From assembly GCF_030811455.1 (NCBI RefSeq), contig NZ_JAUSQU010000001.1:8122001-8186000 (forward strand): DNA of 64,000 nucleotides. The letters are read 5' to 3'. The position numbers and the translations under genes were made by a program. The notes below the pieces were generated by a model that was not told where the DNA came from, searched no databases, and saw nothing but the letters and a program-made list of their open reading frames with translations. Origin of the DNA: Streptosporangium lutulentum. GTDB taxonomy: Bacteria; Actinomycetota; Actinomycetes; Streptosporangiales; Streptosporangiaceae. Each line of letters begins with the position of its first letter. Position 1 is the first letter of the stretch. Below are positions 34,277-43,366 of this stretch, piece after piece.

Positions 34277-34995
34277 CGCACCTCGATCGAAAGAAAGTGC
34301 TTGGCCTGGTCGCCGATGGTCACCGCCGCGTCACGATCTTGCTGGGTGAGGGTCTTCTGATTCGACTCGGGAACGATGTTCACGCCCGGCATGCGGTTCA
34401 TCAGTGTGAGCACGTCATCGACCTCTGCTCTCGTCGCATCACCCAGGAGCGGGCGGATCTTCGTGAGACTCACCCAGGTGCCGGGTTCACGGGCCAATTC
34501 GGTATAGGCGGCGCGGACGCGCGCCTCGATGTCCGGCGTCGACGTTGCGGCCGGCGCGGGAGAGGCCGCCACCGCGGCCGGCGTGGACACCTCGACCTCC
34601 GACTCTGCAGCCGGCACGGATGAGTCTCCGGCGTCCGAGTCGTTGCGCGGCTGGAAGATGTCGGCGAGCCTGTGGTCGGTCCGCTTCATGAATCCTTGAA
34701 GGCCGATCAGCAGGGCGCGGGCCATGGCTCCTGCCGAGCCTGGGAGCAATGGGACCGTTCCCGCGTGAAGTTCCTCGGCCATACGCGCCCATCCCAGGTC
34801 GGTCAGCACGTGCGCGTACGCGCGTCCGTCTTTCCAGCTGTCGACCAGCTTCAGCTCGTTCAGGTGCCGACGCGCCTTCCCGTCGAGCGTCAGGCCGTGG
34901 TGTTCCTTGAGTTCGGGGTTGGAAACCTCCTTGGCTTCCACCATCAACACCACAAGGGCGGAAATCTCAGGGATCGACAACTTTTTATCCGACAT
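34273..34995 (-). CDS. Winged-helix protein of ATPase/nuclease operon
   Basis: A 240-residue protein, not recognised as a named family. The N-terminal 80 residues look like a winged helix (ISALVVLMVEAKEVSNPELKE, then DGKARRHLNELKLVDSW). An Ala/Pro/Ser linker occupies about 120-155. A second winged-helix-like domain follows (VRAAYTELAREPGTWVSL, then ATRAEVDDVLTLMNRM). Two DNA-binding folds joined by a linker suggest a DNA-recognition adaptor between nuclease and ATPase. It starts 3 bp after the nuclease stop and overlaps the ATPase start. Confidence 0.8.
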   Translation of the reverse strand: MSDKKLSIPEISALVVLMVEAKEVSNPELKEHHGLTLDGKARRHLNELKLVDSWKDGRAYAHVLTDLGWARMAEELHAGTVPLLPGSAGAMARALLIGLQGFMKRTDHRLADIFQPRNDSDAGDSSVPAAESEVEVSTPAAVAASPAPAATSTPDIEARVRAAYTELAREPGTWVSLTKIRPLLGDATRAEVDDVLTLMNRMPGVNIVPESNQKTLTQQDRDAAVTIGDQAKHFLSIEVR

Positions 34996-34998
34996 GAT

Positions 34999-36180
34999 TT
35001 ATCCTTTCGACATTTCAAGGCGGCGGTTCCGGAGGAACCGCTTTATCTGGTCGATCACTGCTGCCGCGTCAGTCATAACCTGGACATTGGTGAAGCGCAG
35101 AACGGCGTAACCGTCCAGTTGGAGCTGGACGTCCCGTTGCCGGTCCGCCGCGTATTTGAGGGGGGAGCCGTGGTCGGGCCCGTCGATCTCGACGACACAC
35201 CGCTCCTCGCGCCACAGCAGGTCCAGCCGTACGGGGTTGGCGAGCGGGTGCGACCGGTAGGTCTGGTTCCACGCCCGGCCCGTCGCCCAGTCCCGCGAGG
35301 ACAGCGCGGTCTCCAGGGCCTGTTCGGCACTGCTCGCCGGATGGGGGACCCCGGCGACGGCGGGGTAGGCGACGGTGCGCGCGGCCCTGGCGCCGGATGA
35401 CCTCGGCGAGGTCGGCCCCGGAAGCTCACGGGCGAGGCTCACCACCGAGGGGGGAAGGCGGACCGTCACCGTCTCGACCCGGTCGACGGCGATCAGCGGG
35501 GCGCCTGTGAGCCAGATTCCGAGCTCGCCGCGGTGGGCGAGCCATTCGCATCCCGCGACGAGAACCTCCTCCGCGGCCGAGGAAAGACCCGCGGGCACGT
35601 GCACGATGATCGACGTGTGAGAACGATCGAAAGCGGCGGCGAGCACGCGGGCAAGGCCGACGGCGCGCACCTCGGGAGCGAACCTGGTGGATCGACGCGA
35701 CCTCCTCGCGGGCGTCTGCCCGGCGCCGCGTGCGGGCGGTTCGATGTCGTGAGGCGTCTGTCCGGTGCCGTGCGCGGGCGGTTCGACGTCGTGCGAGAAC
35801 GGGCCGGGGCGGTGAGGGGACGCCTCGGTATCGCGAAGGGACAGCTCGGCCAGATGGGCGAGGAAAGGGCCGAAGTGGCCGGTCACGGATGCCGTCCGCA
35901 GAGCGAGTGCGCGTACCGCGCTCCCTCCCGCGCCCCCGGGGCCGCCGATGTCCTCCGCGCCCGGCAGCCATGCCGGAAACAAACCGACGGCGGCCTTTTC
36001 GAGCTCGGACAATACCGAGGTCACCATTTCCGCCACTGATCGCGTGTCATCCGCGAAGTAGGTGACTATCGCGGGCGCGTCATCGGGGAGAGGATCCAGC
36101 GACAGCGCGATGGTATCCGCGTTCGTACCGTGAAGTCGCACGACGCGGCCTCTCGGTAGTTCTGCCCACGACCGCGCCAC
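34999..36180 (-). CDS. DUF559-type nuclease protein of ATPase/nuclease operon
   Basis: A 393-residue protein. Residues 283-393 are a DUF559/VSR-like endonuclease domain: Glu286 (SSAEQALE), Asp320 (VRLDLLW), Glu331 and Asp333 (VVEIDG), His337, then DRQRD and the end strand DGYAVLRF. The N-terminal 245 residues match nothing I can name. A 14-residue tandem duplication (HDVEPPAHGTGQTP type) sits at 130-157. I chose GTG 36180 because GAGGAAG lies four bases upstream; a TTG at 36210 is an alternative. First gene of the three-gene operon. Confidence 0.8.
   Translation of the reverse strand: MARSWAELPRGRVVRLHGTNADTIALSLDPLPDDAPAIVTYFADDTRSVAEMVTSVLSELEKAAVGLFPAWLPGAEDIGGPGGAGGSAVRALALRTASVTGHFGPFLAHLAELSLRDTEASPHRPGPFSHDVEPPAHGTGQTPHDIEPPARGAGQTPARRSRRSTRFAPEVRAVGLARVLAAAFDRSHTSIIVHVPAGLSSAAEEVLVAGCEWLAHRGELGIWLTGAPLIAVDRVETVTVRLPPSVVSLARELPGPTSPRSSGARAARTVAYPAVAGVPHPASSAEQALETALSSRDWATGRAWNQTYRSHPLANPVRLDLLWREERCVVEIDGPDHGSPLKYAADRQRDVQLQLDGYAVLRFTNVQVMTDAAAVIDQIKRFLRNRRLEMSKG
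35710..35793 (-). repeat. 42-bp in-frame tandem duplication in nuclease gene
   Basis: Two adjacent 42-bp units encode HDVEPPAHGTGQTP and HDIEPPARGAGQTP. They form a linker between the N-terminal and middle parts of the nuclease protein. Confidence 0.85.
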
Positions 36181-36399
36181 GTGGCTTCCTCTGGTTTCCT
36201 CATGTGTCAACTTTTCCGAGGCTATACGGCAGTGACAGAAGAATGCAGTGGTTTGCCAGAGAATACGAAATCCGTTCTACCGGCCGGTGGTGATCGCCTT
36301 CGTGGCGTTTTACGGACGTCAGCCGGCAGGCTCCGCCGTGGGCCCTCCGTTGAGCCTGCGGCTTGACTCTCCAGTGGCTCGAAGGTGCAGGTTTGTCCC

Positions 36400-37311
36400 G
36401 TGAGTGACAGCACGGAGCTTTACACGATCGGCCGGCTCGCCCGCCGTACCGGCCTGTCGGTGCACACGATCCGCTTCTGGTCCGACAGCGGCCTGGTGCC
36501 GCCCACGGAGCGTTCCGCCGGCGGGTACCGCCTGTACGACGCGACGGCCGTCGCCCGGTTCGACCTCGTCCGGACGCTGCGCGAGCTCGGCATCGGCCTG
36601 GAGACCGTCCAGGAGATCCTTGCGCGCCAGGTCACGGTGGCCGAGGTGGCACAGACGCACGCCCGGGCGCTGGACGCGGAGATCCGCACCCTGAAGCTAC
36701 GCCGCGCCGTGCTCCGCACGATCGCCCAACGGGGCAGCACAACGGAGGAGACACTGATCATGCACAAATTAGCCCAGCTGTCGGCCCGGGAACGGCAGCA
36801 GATCATCGACGACTTCGTCGACGGCCTCTTCGCCGGGATCGACCTCGACGACGACGCCCTGGTCGTCGCCGGGTGGATGCGCGAGCTGCCCGCCGAACTG
36901 CCGGACGATCCGACGCCGGGCCAGGTCGACGCCTGGGTGGAGCTGGCCGAGCTGGTCGGCGACGGGAAGTTTCAACAGCGGCTGCGGCGGATCGTGCTCA
37001 GCGGCTCCTCCGGACCGCGGGTGGACGCCGGCTTCGACCTGCGGCGGCGGGTGCTGGAGCAGGCCGGACGGGCCCTGACCGGCAAGATCGCACCGGAGTC
37101 GGCCGAGGGCGGGCTCATCCTGAACGGCATCGTCGAGCCCCGCCTGTCGGCCGAAGAGCGCGCCGAGCTGCGCGAGCGGCTCCGGGTGCTCGCCGACGCC
37201 CAGGTGGAGCGCTACTGGCAGCTCCTGGCCACCCTCAACGGACGCGAGCCGTCCCCCTCGGTCATTCCCGCGTTCACCTGGGTGATCGCCGCCCTGCACG
37301 CCCACGGCTGA
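36400..37311 (+). CDS. MerR family transcriptional regulator
   Basis: A 303-residue MerR regulator. The helix-turn-helix YTIGRLARRTGLSVHTIRFW occupies residues 7-26 and the wing YRLYDATAVARFD follows. The long C-terminal half (110-303) is Asp/Glu/Leu-rich without a known ligand domain or metal-binding cysteines. GTG start at 36400; GTG 36385 is possible. Divergent from the nuclease operon across 219 bp. Confidence 0.88.
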   Translation: MSDSTELYTIGRLARRTGLSVHTIRFWSDSGLVPPTERSAGGYRLYDATAVARFDLVRTLRELGIGLETVQEILARQVTVAEVAQTHARALDAEIRTLKLRRAVLRTIAQRGSTTEETLIMHKLAQLSARERQQIIDDFVDGLFAGIDLDDDALVVAGWMRELPAELPDDPTPGQVDAWVELAELVGDGKFQQRLRRIVLSGSSGPRVDAGFDLRRRVLEQAGRALTGKIAPESAEGGLILNGIVEPRLSAEERAELRERLRVLADAQVERYWQLLATLNGREPSPSVIPAFTWVIAALHAHG

Positions 37312-37466
37312 CCGCGTCGTGTGCGCGCTCGCCCCGGCGGGCTGAGCCCCCGAACCGCCGCCTGCTCGCCTCGGCACCGGCAGGCGGCGGCTCCCCCGGG
37401 CGCGCCGGCCGGGCGGCGCGGGGACGTGCCCCAAGTGGGAGCCGTCCCCGCGCCGCGTCCCGCGTC

Positions 37467-37898
37467 TCAGTCCTCGACGACCATGGCCTCCAGGACGGGC
37501 AACGCGGCGGCGAGCGCCTCGCGCTGCTGCGGGCTGAGCCGGGCCAGCCGGGCGTCGAGCAGGGCCGTACGACGCGAGCGCACCTCGGCGAGCACGCGGA
37601 TCCCGGCGGGCGACAGCGCCACCCGGCTGGAGCGCGCGTCCCTGGCGTCGATGGTGCGGACGAGCAGGCCCCGCTGGGTGAGCGCCGCGAGGACACGGCT
37701 CATGGTCGGTGGGGTGACGGCCTCACGCTGGGCCAGCTCGCCCAGACGCAGCGGGCCGTGACTCTCGATCGAGACCAGCGTGGACAGCTGCAACGGCGGC
37801 ACGTCGTTGCTGGCGAGCCGGATGCGCCGGTGCAGCCGGCCGACGGTGAGACTCAGCCTGCCGGCGAGTTGCCTGTCATCGAACACGGGCGCGCTCAT
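37467..37898 (-). CDS. MarR family transcriptional regulator
   Basis: A 143-residue MarR regulator: winged helix LGELAQREAVTPPTMSRVLAAL and DARDARSSRVALSPAG. Its ATG overlaps the stop of the upstream DHA2 exporter by 4 bp, so the pair is one operon. MarR proteins of this layout usually repress their own drug exporter. Confidence 0.92.
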   Translation of the reverse strand: MSAPVFDDRQLAGRLSLTVGRLHRRIRLASNDVPPLQLSTLVSIESHGPLRLGELAQREAVTPPTMSRVLAALTQRGLLVRTIDARDARSSRVALSPAGIRVLAEVRSRRTALLDARLARLSPQQREALAAALPVLEAMVVED

Positions 37899-39616
37899 CG
37901 CTCCGCCATCTCCTCGTGGATGTACAGGTCACCGCGGAACAGCGAGACCACCGCCCCCGCGGCGGCCAGGACGGCGGCGAGGACGAAGACGACGATCAGG
38001 CCGTCGTGGAACGGCGCGGACAACAGGTTCGGGAAGAAGGCCTTGCTGGTCAGCGTCGTCACGGTCGCGGGGGGCAACTGGTGCAGCACACCGGCGGAGC
38101 CCAGCAGCGAGGAGAGGGGGTTGCTGCCGAGGAACGCGGCGAACATCAGGCCGACCGGCGGTACGGCGGCGACCGAGGCCACCGCGTGTGGCGGCACGCC
38201 CTGGGCGCTCAGGCCGCTGTCCAGGGCGCCGGGCAGCGAGTGGGACAGCCCGGCGACCAGGAGGGAGAAGAACACGCCGATGGACAGCACCATGCCGGAG
38301 TTCTGGAAGGTGGCCCGGATGCCGGAGGCCACCCCGCGCTGGTCGGAGGGCACCGAGTTCATCACCGCCGTGGTGTTCGGCGCGGAGAACAGCCCCGAGC
38401 CGATGCCGTTGAACAGCAGCAGGAAGGCGAAGATCGGGTAGCTGAACACGACCGGTATCTCCAGCATGCCGAGGAAGGTCACCGCCATGACGAACAGGCC
38501 GCCGGTGGCCAGGAGTTTCGCCCCGTACCGGTCGGACAGGTAGCCCGAGACCGGTCCGGCGAGGAGAAACCCGAGGGTGAGCGGAAGGAGGTAGATCCCC
38601 GCCCACAGAGGGGTGTCCTCGAAGTTGTAGCCGTGCAGGGGCAGCCATATGCCCTGCAGCCAGATGATGAGCATGAACTGCAGCCCGCCACGGGCTATCG
38701 CGTTGAGCAGCGCGGCCGCGTTTCCGGCCCAGAACGCCTGGATCCGGAAGAGCCCGAGGTGGAACATCGGGTGCCGCACCCGCGTCTCCAGGAAGCAGAA
38801 CACGCCCAGCAGGACGGCGCCGCCGACCAGTCCCGCGATGACCATCGGATTGGACCAGCCCTCGACATGGCCGCCGTAGGGCTGGATGCCGTACGTGATC
38901 GCGGCCAGCATCGCGGTCAGCCCGACGGCGAAGGTCAGGTTGCCCCACCAGTCGATGCTCAGGTCGTGCCGGCGCGCCGCCGTCTCGCGCAGGTTCCGGT
39001 AGGCCCACCAGGTGCCCACCAGGCCGATCACCGCACTGAACCAGAAGATCGCCTCCCAGTGCCAGGCGGACAGCAGGCCACCCGCCATCAGCCCGATGAA
39101 GGTGCCGGCGAGCCCCGCGACCTGGTTGACGCCCAGCGCCATGCCTCGCTGGCGTGCCGGGAACGCGTCGGTGATGATCGCTGTGGAGTTCGCCATCAGC
39201 ATGGCGCCGCCGACACCCTGCACCAGTCGCCAGCCGATCAGCCACAACGCGCCCGCCTGACCGCTGAACGGGGTCAGCGCGAGCGCCACCGAGGCGCCGG
39301 TGAACACGGCGAAGCCGGCACTGTAGATGCTCACCCTGCCGTACATGTCGCCCAGCCGGCCCAGGGTGACCACCAGCACAGCGGTGACCAGCATGTATCC
39401 CATGAGCATCCACAGCAGGTAGCTCACGTTCTCCGGGGCCAGCGGGTTGAGATGGATGCTGTCGAAGATGGCGGGCAGGGAGATGATCACGATGGAGGCG
39501 TTCACCGTGGCCATGAGCATGCCCAGCGTCGTGTTGGACAGCACCGACCACTTGTAGGGAAGGCGTCCGCCTGGCCGGGAAGGCGGTGTGGTGGGAACGG
39601 TGGTGGAAGTCTGCAT
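37895..39616 (-). CDS. MFS multidrug exporter, DHA2 (14-TMS) family
   Basis: A 573-residue exporter with about 14 membrane segments. Motif LGRLGDMYGRVSIYSAGFAV is the MFS motif A, and RLVQGVGGAMLMANSTAII is the antiporter motif C region. Drug:proton antiport is inferred from the family. It is co-transcribed with the MarR gene behind a palindromic operator candidate. Confidence 0.93.
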   Translation of the reverse strand: MQTSTTVPTTPPSRPGGRLPYKWSVLSNTTLGMLMATVNASIVIISLPAIFDSIHLNPLAPENVSYLLWMLMGYMLVTAVLVVTLGRLGDMYGRVSIYSAGFAVFTGASVALALTPFSGQAGALWLIGWRLVQGVGGAMLMANSTAIITDAFPARQRGMALGVNQVAGLAGTFIGLMAGGLLSAWHWEAIFWFSAVIGLVGTWWAYRNLRETAARRHDLSIDWWGNLTFAVGLTAMLAAITYGIQPYGGHVEGWSNPMVIAGLVGGAVLLGVFCFLETRVRHPMFHLGLFRIQAFWAGNAAALLNAIARGGLQFMLIIWLQGIWLPLHGYNFEDTPLWAGIYLLPLTLGFLLAGPVSGYLSDRYGAKLLATGGLFVMAVTFLGMLEIPVVFSYPIFAFLLLFNGIGSGLFSAPNTTAVMNSVPSDQRGVASGIRATFQNSGMVLSIGVFFSLLVAGLSHSLPGALDSGLSAQGVPPHAVASVAAVPPVGLMFAAFLGSNPLSSLLGSAGVLHQLPPATVTTLTSKAFFPNLLSAPFHDGLIVVFVLAAVLAAAGAVVSLFRGDLYIHEEMAER

Positions 39617-39649
39617 GAGCCCCCCAGATCTCCAGATCTGGCTCGATAG

Positions 39650-39672
39650 TTAGTTGGCGTAAACTAAGTATA
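39650..39672 (-). promoter_or_regulatory. MarR operator and -10 candidate
   Basis: TTAGTT (39650-39655) and AACTAA (39662-39667) form an inverted repeat with a 6-nt spacer. On the minus strand TATACT (39672-39667) is a good -10 box that abuts the repeat. Binding of the MarR dimer here would block the exporter promoter. Confidence 0.6.
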
Positions 39673-39870
39673 TGCTCTGACCTGGTGTTATATCTCCATG
39701 GGGGCTCTGATTTCATGGAGGCCGTAGGGGTCTGAGCCCGTGAAAGCCGCAGGGGCCGTGAAAGCGGGAGTCCACCGGGACCGGTGTCGAGGGGGCGCCG
39801 CCTGCCCGTTCCGGGCACGTTCCGACGGCGCGGGGCGCGCCGGAACGTCTCCTTCACCGCCGCCGTGAGA

Positions 39871-40392
39871 TCACTCGTCGTCCGGTGGCGCGTCCTCAAG
39901 ACGCCAGCAGGCGATGAGGTGGGGCGTGATCTTGTGGGTCGTCCAGATCGCGACCATGAACATGAAGGCCGCGGTCGTGGGGACCCGCAGGATGTGGTCG
40001 CTGCCCGACAGAAGTCCCACCACTATGGTGGCCACCCCGAGCATCCAGGCGCTGCCGCGATGGGCGAGGGTGTAGATGTGCCGTCGTTCGGCCAGCTGGC
40101 GCTCGTCCAGATTCTTCTCGGCCAGGCCGACCACACCGTCGGACGCCGCGATGAGCACCGAGAACACCCCCGCGTAGGTCACCAGAGCGATGCCCGCGAG
40201 GCTCAGGGTGATCCACATCGCCGTGGTGCTGGGTGCCAGGAACCAGCACACGACCGCGCTGGCCCAGATCATCGCCAGCGCGGCGGCGCCCAGGGCGGCC
40301 GCGACCCGGCGGCCTTGGCGGGTGCCGTACCACCTGGGCCTCAAGGAGCGCCTGACATCCTCGACCTGCTTGCGGTTCAGCTCGTTCATCAC
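39871..40392 (-). CDS. Membrane protein, partner of small XRE regulator
   Basis: A 173-residue protein with four membrane segments arranged in two pairs (about 31-55, 58-80, 110-130, 135-155). No recognised catalytic motif. Its start overlaps the stop of the XRE gene by 4 bp; small XRE regulators followed by a DUF2178-like membrane protein are a recurring pair of unknown function. Confidence 0.78.
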   Translation of the reverse strand: MMNELNRKQVEDVRRSLRPRWYGTRQGRRVAAALGAAALAMIWASAVVCWFLAPSTTAMWITLSLAGIALVTYAGVFSVLIAASDGVVGLAEKNLDERQLAERRHIYTLAHRGSAWMLGVATIVVGLLSGSDHILRVPTTAAFMFMVAIWTTHKITPHLIACWRLEDAPPDDE

Positions 40393-40628
40393 TTCTCTAC
40401 CTCGCTTCCAAGCCGGGGGAACGGCTTGAGGGAGAACACGACTTCCATCGGCACGTTGAAGTACTCGGCGATACGCAGGGCGAGAAAGAGGCCGGGGTTG
40501 TACTTGCCGCGTTCGAGGTACCCAACCGTCTGGTAGTGGAAGCCCAACGCGTCGGCCAGATCCTTGCGGGAGGCTCCCCGCTCCACCCTGAGCAGCAAAA
40601 TGCGGTTGTACACCTCTTCGGAGGGCAT
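40389..40628 (-). CDS. Small XRE-type transcriptional regulator
   Basis: A 79-residue Cro/C1-type regulator consisting of little more than the helix-turn-helix (SRKDLADALGFHYQTVGYLE, residues 20-39) and the typical ending VPMEVVFSLKPF. Translationally coupled to the membrane protein downstream. Confidence 0.9.
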   Translation of the reverse strand: MPSEEVYNRILLLRVERGASRKDLADALGFHYQTVGYLERGKYNPGLFLALRIAEYFNVPMEVVFSLKPFPRLGSEVEK

Positions 40629-41279
40629 GGCGGTGACCTCTCAGACCTCAGGAACCGTGCGGGGCCGGTTGCCGCTCGTCGAGCCGTGATTCAGCCGGTC
40701 GTGCGGCGGCGTGACTTCGCCCACGATCACGCCCGTGGCCGGGATGAGCGCGCTCCGCACGACGATCTGGCACATCAAGGTGGTCACCCGCTCCACGGGG
40801 GAGGCGAAGATCCCGCCCGAGACGGCGCGCGGCCGCGACGGCGGGTCGGTGCTGGGGGCCGGCGGAAACGTCATGAGACCGGTGCCGGCGACGAAATGAT
40901 CATACTACTCATGCCGAGAAAGATAGTAGTTCTACTACATTTCATCAAGAGTCAGATATGAAAAGTCGCAGGGCTGCGCTGGGTGCCCCGTCGTGGAGAA
41001 CCGCGCTCCTCGACAACGGGCGGGCGACCCTGCGGCGCGGGAGGGTGGTCGTCCCCACCCCCGGGGCTGGGCGTGGACGTCGAGTCGCGCGAAGGGCACG
41101 ACTCGACAAGACGGGACCCGACCTCCGGACGAACCGGGGAGCCGGGGGAGATGTCAGAAGCCCACCGGGCGAAGGCGGTCAGAACCGCGACCACGAAGGG
41201 GTGAGGCGTGCGGGCTCCCGGTGAGCAGGCCGGTTCCACGGGCCGTCGCGCGTCATGACGGGCCAGGCAGGTGGGCCGG
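40629..41279. other. Gene-poor region between XRE genes
   Basis: About 650 bp. A minus-strand reading frame at 40641-40874 (77 residues) has no ribosome binding site and is not accepted. The AT-rich part 40898-40960 contains the TAGTAG/CTACTA palindrome. The rest is GC-rich and shows nothing I can name. Confidence 0.4.
40924..40937. promoter_or_regulatory. TAGTAG/CTACTA operator candidate
   Basis: TAGTAGTTCTACTA is an inverted repeat with a 2-nt centre; a half site ACTACT lies 20 bp to the left (40904). The AT-rich setting upstream of the XRE/membrane pair suggests an autoregulatory site. Confidence 0.45.
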
Positions 41280-42107
41280 TCAGGTGTCCTGGTGGGCCGT
41301 GCTGCCCAGCAGGGTCAGCGCGGCATCGGAGGGACTGCCGGGCTCGGCCTGGAAGATGATGAGTTTCTGGCCGGGAGAGCTGTCGATGCTCAGCACCTCC
41401 ATGGAGGTGAGCAGTCCACCGGCCCTGTGATGATGGAAGCGTACGGTCGTGCGGGTCCTGGCCTGCACGTCGTAGCGGTCCCACATCTGTCGGAACTCCT
41501 CGCTCTCGTCGGAGAGTTCCTCGATCAGTTCGAGCATGAACGGGTCGGTGCAGTCTCTTCCCGCCACGGCTCGCAGGTGGGCCACCTTGGAGCGGGTGTC
41601 CCATTCCCAGTCCGGGTAGAACTCGCGCGCCGCGGGATTGAGCAGGGCCAGCCGGAGCAGGTTGTCGTTGTGCTCCAGCCCCTCGTAGAGGACGGTGGCC
41701 AGCGGATTCTTGACCAGCACGTCCAACCGCTGGTTCACCACGTACGCCGGCGCGTGGTCCCAGCTCTGTATGAGCCGCACCACGTTCGGGTGGACCTCGT
41801 CGCTCCGGTCGCCCAGTCCGTGCCTGGAGGCCCGGGGGCGTGCGAGTTCGTACAGGTGTGCCGCGGCTTCGGGGCCGAGGTTCAGCGCCCGTACCAGGGC
41901 GGCGAGTACCTGATCGGACGGATGGCGTTCACGCCCCTGTTCCAGGCGGATGTAGTAGTCGTTGCTGACCCCGGCCAGCATCGCCACCTCCTCCCGGCGC
42001 AGTCCCGGCGTCCGGCGGGAGCCGGAGTCCAGCAGCCCTACCTGCTCCGGGAGGGTGGCTCCTCGACGAGCGCGCAAGAAGTCACCGAGGAGTTTGTCGC
42101 TGTCCAT
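41280..42107 (-). CDS. XRE regulator with MmyB-like C-terminal domain
   Basis: A 275-residue regulator. Helix-turn-helix RREEVAMLAGVSNDYYIRLEQGR at about 37-59, then the MmyB-like ligand domain with NPLATVLYEG, WEWDTRSKVAHLRA and the ending FQAEPGSPSDAAL. These proteins typically regulate a divergent oxidoreductase; here the nearest gene upstream is a metallo-hydrolase on the same strand. Confidence 0.92.
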   Translation of the reverse strand: MDSDKLLGDFLRARRGATLPEQVGLLDSGSRRTPGLRREEVAMLAGVSNDYYIRLEQGRERHPSDQVLAALVRALNLGPEAAAHLYELARPRASRHGLGDRSDEVHPNVVRLIQSWDHAPAYVVNQRLDVLVKNPLATVLYEGLEHNDNLLRLALLNPAAREFYPDWEWDTRSKVAHLRAVAGRDCTDPFMLELIEELSDESEEFRQMWDRYDVQARTRTTVRFHHHRAGGLLTSMEVLSIDSSPGQKLIIFQAEPGSPSDAALTLLGSTAHQDT

Positions 42108-42188
42108 TTCACTACCGTATGTCGTTAATTAGCCAAAAAGGTGGCAATGTCACTCCCTGGTTTGATTCTCGTTCTTCTGCGATGATCC

Positions 42189-43133
42189 TCATCCGAGGTC
42201 TCCTGCCTCCGGGGCCAGGTTCGCCCAGGAGACGGCGAACGCGTCGGGCCCCGGGCCGGGCTGGACGGTGACCGCGCCGTGGCCGCCGAAATGGGCGGGG
42301 AAGACGGTGGCGCCGGTCCGGGCCGCCGCGGCCAGGACCCGGCGCCGGGAGGCGCGGGCCGTTTCGGCGTCGAGGTCGAAACAGCTCTTGTAGCCGGGAT
42401 GCAGGATCTGCACGGGGCTGTGCATCAGGTCTCCGACGAACACGGCCCGGGCGTCACGCGACTCCAGCCAGACCACCGAGGATCCAGGGGTGTGACCGGG
42501 CGCCGATTCGAGACGCAGGGTGTCGTCGATGCGGTGCTCCCCCTCCCAGAGGACCAGCTGCCCGGCGCTTTCGATCGGCTCGATGCTGTCGGCGAAGACC
42601 AGCCGGAGGTTGTCGAGGCGTCGCCGTTCGTCGTCGGTGTGGGCCGGGAGCATCCGTGCGGTGCCGCCCGGACGGTAGTGGTCGTAGTCGGCGCGCGGAA
42701 CGAGATAGGTGGCGTTGGGAAACGCCGGGACCCAGCCGCCCGCGTCGAGCCGGGTGTTCCAGCCGACATGGTCGTGGTGCAGGTGGGTGTTGATCACGAT
42801 GTCAACCTGCTCCGGTCGTACACCGGCCGCACTGAGGCGATCGAGAAAACCGGTGCGCAGGTGAGCGAACTGCGGAACCTGCGGCCGGTCGCGGTCATCG
42901 CCGATGCCGGTGTCGACGAGGACGGTCCGGCCGGGGCCACGGATGACCCAGGTCTGGACGAAGATCTGGTAGGCGCCGGTTACGGGGTTCCAGAAGTCCG
43001 GGCTGAGCCAGGACCTGTTGGCGTCCCAGACCTCCGCCGGAGCGTCGGGCAGGATCTCGCTCACCGTACGGAGAGATCCCCGCCACTCGACGACGCGCCC
43101 GACTTCGAGGTCTCCAAAGGAGATCGTTTCCAT
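42189..43133 (-). CDS. MBL-fold metallo-hydrolase
   Basis: A 314-residue metallo-beta-lactamase-fold hydrolase. Zinc motif HLHHDH at 117-122; further ligands SAPGHTPGS and VGDLMHSPV. The subgroup (quorum-quenching lactonase/arylsulfatase-like MBLs) has many substrates, so no reaction is assigned. ATG at 43133 has AGGAG seven bases upstream. Confidence 0.9.
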   Translation of the reverse strand: METISFGDLEVGRVVEWRGSLRTVSEILPDAPAEVWDANRSWLSPDFWNPVTGAYQIFVQTWVIRGPGRTVLVDTGIGDDRDRPQVPQFAHLRTGFLDRLSAAGVRPEQVDIVINTHLHHDHVGWNTRLDAGGWVPAFPNATYLVPRADYDHYRPGGTARMLPAHTDDERRRLDNLRLVFADSIEPIESAGQLVLWEGEHRIDDTLRLESAPGHTPGSSVVWLESRDARAVFVGDLMHSPVQILHPGYKSCFDLDAETARASRRRVLAAAARTGATVFPAHFGGHGAVTVQPGPGPDAFAVSWANLAPEAGDLG

Positions 43134-43366
43134 CGCGGGCTCCTCAGACCTTTGCCTCGCCTCCTCGGGCGGGCCTTTGCCTTCCTTCGGGCCTCCTCGT
43201 CGTGCCCTTCGGTCACGGGTTGTCGTACCCCGTGCCCGGGTCGTCCATCGCGGGGAGTTCCCCCGTGCCTCCTCTCCGCTCACCCGAGCCGTTCTGTCGC
43301 GCCTTCCTCGCAGGGACGGTCGCGATTCGCCGCATACAGGTGGCCCACCAGGGAAATGATGCTGTC

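Noticed and set aside
40641..40874. A 77-residue minus-strand frame just upstream of the small XRE gene
   Set aside because: No ribosome binding site and no family, although its place in the operon keeps it worth a transcript check.
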